Notes under the pieces: model-generated
The model's database searches: none
Seen by the model: the letters and a program-made list of their open reading frames with translations, nothing else
Told to the model about the DNA's origin: nothing
Program-made: the position numbers and the translations under genes
Shown: positions 60,503 through 64,000 of the stretch, piece after piece
How positions within the stretch are numbered: the first letter of the stretch is position 1
Layout of the letters: each line of letters starts with the position of its first letter
NCBI RefSeq assembly: GCF_020497125.1
Contig: NC_059079.1
Location: 15,457,553 to 15,521,552 of the forward strand
Direction of reading: 5' to 3'
Length of the DNA stretch: 64,000 nucleotides
Origin: Mauremys mutica
Lineage: Eukaryota; Chordata; Testudines; Geoemydidae

Positions 60503-61036
60503 AATCATAGAATCTCAGGGTTGGAAGGGACCTCAGGAGGTCATCTAGTCCAACCCCCTGCTCAAAGCAGGACCAAACCCAACTAAATCATCCCAGCCAG
60601 GGCTTTGTCAAGCCTGACCTTAAAAACCTCTAAGGAAGGAGATTCCACCACCTCCCTAGGTAACCCATTCCAGTTCCTCACCACCCTACTAGTGAAAAAA
60701 TTTTTCCGAATATCCAACCTAAACCTCCCCCTCTGCAACTTGAGACCATTACTCCTTGTTCTGTCATCTTCTACCACTGAGAACAGTCTAGATCCATCCT
60801 CTTTGGAACCCCCTTTCAGGTAGTGGAAAGCAGCTATCAAATCCCCCATCATTCTTCTCTTCTGCAGACTAAACAATCCCAGTTCCCTCAGCCTCTCCTC
60901 ATAAGTCATGTGCTCCAGCCCCCTAATCATTTTCGTTGCCCTCCCCTGGACTCTCTCCAATTTATCCACATCCTTCTTGTAGTGTGGGGCCCAAAACTGG
61001 ACACAGTACTCCAAATGAGGCCTCACCAGTGCTGAG
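60503..61036 (-). pseudogene. CR1 LINE, 5'-truncated, with reverse transcriptase C-terminal remnant
   Basis: On the minus strand it encodes the C-terminal part of the CR1 reverse transcriptase: [53 protein letters not shown], and the usual end of ORF2, [12 protein letters not shown]. It reads open to a stop at 60583, then has the CR1 3' tail ending ATTCTATGATT. It lacks the rest of ORF2 and ORF1, so it is a dead-on-arrival copy. TAAG lies on both sides (60499-60502, 61037-61040). Confidence 0.92.
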
Positions 61037-61294
61037 TAAGGTGCACACCTGGGTGGCCTCACACAAGAGAATGAAGGGCCACCCACCTAATTAATGGAGC
61101 CACACAGGCATGGCTCTTCTAATTAGGTGCCTGGTCTCTGGAGAAGACGCACATGTAAGGTGAGGTGGTGACCTTGGGGGGAATAGAAAGATAAGACAAT
61201 CGATATTAAAATATGAGTTGTGTGTTTTTATTTGTAGAACAAAAAAAGTTAATAATTATTAAGTTTTTTTATATAGTGCTTTTATCCAAAGTGT

Positions 61295-61419
61295 CAAGTA
61301 TCAGAGGGGTAGCCGTGTTAGTCTGGTTCTGTAGAAGCAGCAAAGAATCCTGTGGCACCTTATAGACTAACAGACGTTTTGCAGCATGAGCTTTCGTGGG
61401 TGAATACCCACTTCTTCGG
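61295..61419 (-). mobile_element. Repeat copy C with hammerhead-like core (single arm)
   Basis: On the minus strand it runs from CCGAAGAAGTGGGTATTCAC to CGGCTACCCCTCTGATAC. A perfect 11-bp duplication ATCCAAAGTGT flanks it (61284-61294 and 61420-61430). The core is mutated (CCGAAGA), and the base before the cleavage position is G, so it should be inactive. It lies inside the hAT element. Confidence 0.7.
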
Positions 61420-61544
61420 ATCCAAAGTGTGTTACAATAGTTAGCTAACGGTACAAACAACATTTGAAAAGATCATTAAGTGGTCCACTGAGACCCTCAG
61501 CAATTTTCAAGTGGTCCGCGGAAAAAAAAGTTTTAGAACCACTG

Positions 61545-62401
61545 AACTAGAGGAATTTAGATTCCCCCTATGTTATTCAATGATAGAAAAATAAACATTT
61601 AAATTGGTGCAGGAGCTGATAAATATATTTGAACTACAACTACCATGTCCCGCAGGGAGAGAATATACCAGCAAAAAGACTTACAATATAGATTTACTGC
61701 TTATCTCCAAATTTAAATATAGCAGAAGGCAATTAAGACATTTTCTTCAATAAATATATATAAAGGTATTATATAAATATACAATAAGTGGCCAGTGCCA
61801 GATGCTTCAGAGGGAATGAAAAGAACAAGGCAATTTATCAAGTGATAAATCTAGTCCTAGCTTCTGGCAGAGGGTTAGGGACATCCGGAGCATGGGGTTG
61901 TCCATCTTAACATGGACAAAACATACCCATCTTATCCTTACTCCCAAGCACTACACTTCTTCCCATTCTTCATCATTGTTGACAGCTACACCATCATCCC
62001 CGTCATCCAGGCCTGTAGCCTGGGGGTCCGTTTTTTATACCACCCTTTCCCTTACCCCACCTAGCCAAGTCATATTCAAATCCTGTCACTTTTTCCTCAA
62101 AAACATCTCCAAGATCTGACTATTTCTGTCTATCCCTACAACTACAGTGCTCGTTTGCACACATTGCGTTACTCAGATTTTATATTACTATGACCTATTA
62201 CCACCTTGGCCAAATTGTTCATCTGTCTTTTAGGCCCCCAATCATGTGTTCAACTTTATGCAATGAATTTAACGGAACCACATGCATATGTAAAGTTACA
62301 AGCATGTGCATATGGGTTTGCAGGATCAGGCATTAGCTTGTAAGCTCATTAGGGCAAGGACTATTTCTTTTATGTCCGGAAAGTGCCTAGTGCATTGCAA
62401 C
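61545..62401. other. Intergenic; LINE remnants
   Basis: A diverged LINE end (TGGCCAGTGCCAGATGCTTC, GAGGGAATGAAAAGAAC) lies at 61790-61895. No gene was found. Confidence 0.5.
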
Positions 62402-62590
62402 TATCAGAGGGGTAGCCGTGTTAGTCTGGATTTGTAAAAAGCAACAAGAGTCCTGTGGCACCTTATAGACTAACAGATGTATTGGAGCATGAGCTTTCGT
62501 GGGTGAATACCCACTGACGAAGTGGGTATTCACCCACGAAAGCTCATGCTCCAATACATCTGTTAGTCTATAAGGTGCCACAGGACTCTT
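62402..62590 (+). mobile_element. Fold-back repeat copy D with intact hammerhead core
   Basis: An antisense arm starting TATCAGAGGGGTAGCCGTG is followed by a partial sense arm. Positions 62446-62515 and 62521-62590 are perfect 70-bp inverted copies around a 5-nt loop (GACGA). TAGTGCATTGCA / TAGTGCCTTGCA flank it (62388-62399, 62591-62602; one mismatch). On the plus strand the sense arm carries CTGACGA, stem GTGGGT/ACCCAC, then GAAA and the minihairpin AGC-TCAT-GCT with C at 62551, the conserved parts of a hammerhead ribozyme. Confidence 0.75.
62514..62552 (+). ncRNA. Hammerhead ribozyme-like motif
   Basis: In order: CTGACGA (62514-62520), one extra A, stem II GTGGGT-ATTC-ACCCAC (62522-62537), GAAA (62538-62541), and stem III formed by AGC and GCT around TCAT. 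C62551 occupies the cleavage position, so the predicted cut is 62551/62552. Helix I does not form with the bases immediately before CTGACGA, so self-cleavage of this copy on its own is doubtful. Known hammerheads of this minimal type occur in Penelope-like elements. Confidence 0.5.
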
Positions 62591-62602
62591 TAGTGCCTTG
62601 CA

Positions 62603-64000
62603 GGTGCTACCAAAAGTAAATAAGTAATCATGATGAGACTAATTATTCAGGTCTACATGATTAATTTATCAAAGATGAAATGCAAAGCAAAATGAAAACT
62701 AAGCTAAGCACTAATTTCTTTGTTAATATCCCCATTACCCAAAAGGTGAGGGACAGTCAGCAGAAAGAAAAGTCATTTTTTTAAAATGCTTTTTTCCGTC
62801 TGTAAAACCCTTCTAGAACTTCCTGGTTCACTGAACATGCCCCAGAAGAATCACAAATACACCTCTACCTTGATAAAACGCTGTCCTTGGGAGCCAAAAA
62901 ATCTTACCACGTTATAGGTGAAACCGTGTTATATTGAGCATGCTTTGATCCATCGGAGTGCGCAGCCCCCACCCCCGAGCGCTGCTTTACCACGTTATAG
63001 CCGAATTCGCGTTATATCGGGTCGCGTTATATCGAGGTAGAGGTGTATCAGAATGCTCAGTGCAATCTACATAACCCATGGCATCTCTCATGTTCATTCT
63101 GGGAAAGCTTCAGGGAACCAAGGAGGGAAAAACTGACAAACAATAAAACTGGCTACTTAACATTTGTTTAATGATGCTTTCCCACAACCCAGATTGTCAT
63201 CTGAATTTAACATAATTTTCTCATTCGCTTTGCAGCTCTCACTTTTAAGAAGGCAGAGGAGTGGGATGCTTTTATTATTACTTATGGACCTCAGCCCTTC
63301 CCATCAGCATCCCTGTTTCTAAGTAGAAAAGCTTTGAAAATAAGGCAAGTTTTCCCTTCTCTTCATATGTTGAGCTTACATCCCAGCCAATATGCCTTGC
63401 CGGTATTTTTTTTCTTTAAATTTAGCCCACATTGTCTTAATTTACCCACAAAGCAATTATGAGCAATCACTTCCCCCTCTTTAATTTACCTGACTTTTTT
63501 TTAAAAGAACTTCAAAGGAGTTTAAAAAAAAAAACTATGCAAAAAAGGCAGAAAGTGAACAGCATTTTTTAAAACCACATCCTCTCTCTTTCCTGTTTGA
63601 ATCTAATAAAATTTTACAACTGCATGGATATTTTCCCTTATGAAAAACATATGAACAAGACAAAAACCCTAGTATTCTGCTGAGATACTGTAAACAGGAC
63701 AAAATGTTCACTGCGGAAATACAAAGTTTAAGACCTATGTTTGTTTCTAGGTCTTTCCAGGAAACACTCAACCTTCGCTTGCGGATTTTGTTTCAGCTTA
63801 GTGGAACCGTTTTCACAACTATTATCCAAAGCCAGCATTTCAAGGTCAGCCCTACATCTTGCTGGAAGGGAGGAATATTAACAAGTGTGACTATCCCATT
63901 CCCTGCTCCCTTCTTAAATTGCCCAGAGGTTGTCAGCAAGCATGGAAACAATAGATCAAAAGCTCGGGGTTTTATTGTTGGAACTGGATGTCAAGTTGGA
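62603..64000. other. Intergenic; no recognised gene
   Basis: Apart from the element at 62860-63045, it is AT-rich single-copy-looking sequence with homopolymer runs near 63497 and 63525. An acceptor-like site before 63239 opens a long ATG-less frame, but no protein family is recognised. Confidence 0.45.
62860..63045. mobile_element. MITE with TA target duplication (Tc1/mariner-like)
   Basis: The ends CACCTCTACCTTGATAAAACG and GCGTTATATCGAGGTAGAGGTG are inverted copies with a few mismatches, flanked by TA on both sides. A CCACGTTATAG motif is repeated internally. It has no coding capacity. The superfamily is inferred from the TA duplication only. Confidence 0.7.

Larger units (their letters stand above)
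60422..61544. mobile_element. hAT-type element interrupted by two insertions
   Basis: The left end (TTTCTCAAACTGTGGTCCGT) and the right end (AGTGGTCCGCGG, then AGTTTTAGAACCACTG) are inverted 'CAGTGGTTCTCAAACT' hAT termini. ACTAG flanks both sides. The body is split by a CR1 copy (60503-61036) and by the hammerhead repeat copy C (61295-61419). Across the CR1 the host reads on as TTCCCTCTAAG|GTGCACACC. No transposase is seen. Confidence 0.75.

Noticed and set aside
60605..61035. Plus-strand frames of 70-72 codons over the CR1 copy
   Set aside because: They are antisense shadows of the CR1 reverse transcriptase remnant.
63239..63465. Plus-strand segment after a CTTTGCAG acceptor-like site
   Set aside because: It is open for a long way but has no start codon, no clear donor and no recognisable protein.
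1..64000. CRISPR arrays, rRNA, tRNA genes, bacterial operons or endogenous retroviruses
   Set aside because: None were seen. The spliced gene and the repeat content are vertebrate, and no retroviral LTR pair or gag/pol/env stretch was recognised.

Overview
The window is vertebrate nuclear DNA, most likely from a turtle. It is AT-rich and gene-poor, with spliced exons and no bacterial-type genes. It is full of CR1 retroposon ends, hAT-type elements with 8-bp target duplications, and a fold-back repeat family I know from turtle genomes. The species call rests on recognising these repeats and was not tested by a search.

One protein-coding gene is clear: the orthologue of human C1orf87 (also called CREF, carcinoma-related EF-hand protein), on the minus strand. 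Twelve coding exons run from the start codon at 34883 to the stop codon at 10963. The reading phase closes at every junction except exons 6/7, where more than one pair of splice sites is possible. A probable noncoding first exon lies in a CpG island at about 35900-36260. That island carries a near-perfect RFX X-box (36079-36090), as expected for a gene of ciliated cells. The whole promoter, coding sequence and likely polyadenylation signal appear to be present.

Layout: 1-10.7 kb is the 3' flank of the gene, with several DNA-transposon remnants and one 54-nt exon-like segment of unknown origin. 10.8-36.1 kb is C1orf87, its introns filled with repeats; one intron holds an exon-like segment on the opposite strand. 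36.1-64 kb is intergenic sequence upstream of the gene, with no recognised gene but many mobile elements, including a three-layer nest at 60.4-61.5 kb.

The most notable non-gene signal is a fold-back repeat present four times (872-1085, 55885-56008, 61295-61419, 62402-62590). Its sense arm carries the conserved core of a hammerhead ribozyme, which suggests that it derives from the terminal repeat of a Penelope-like retroelement. The copy at 62402-62590 has an unmutated core and sits in a perfect 70-bp inverted repeat with a 5-nt loop.
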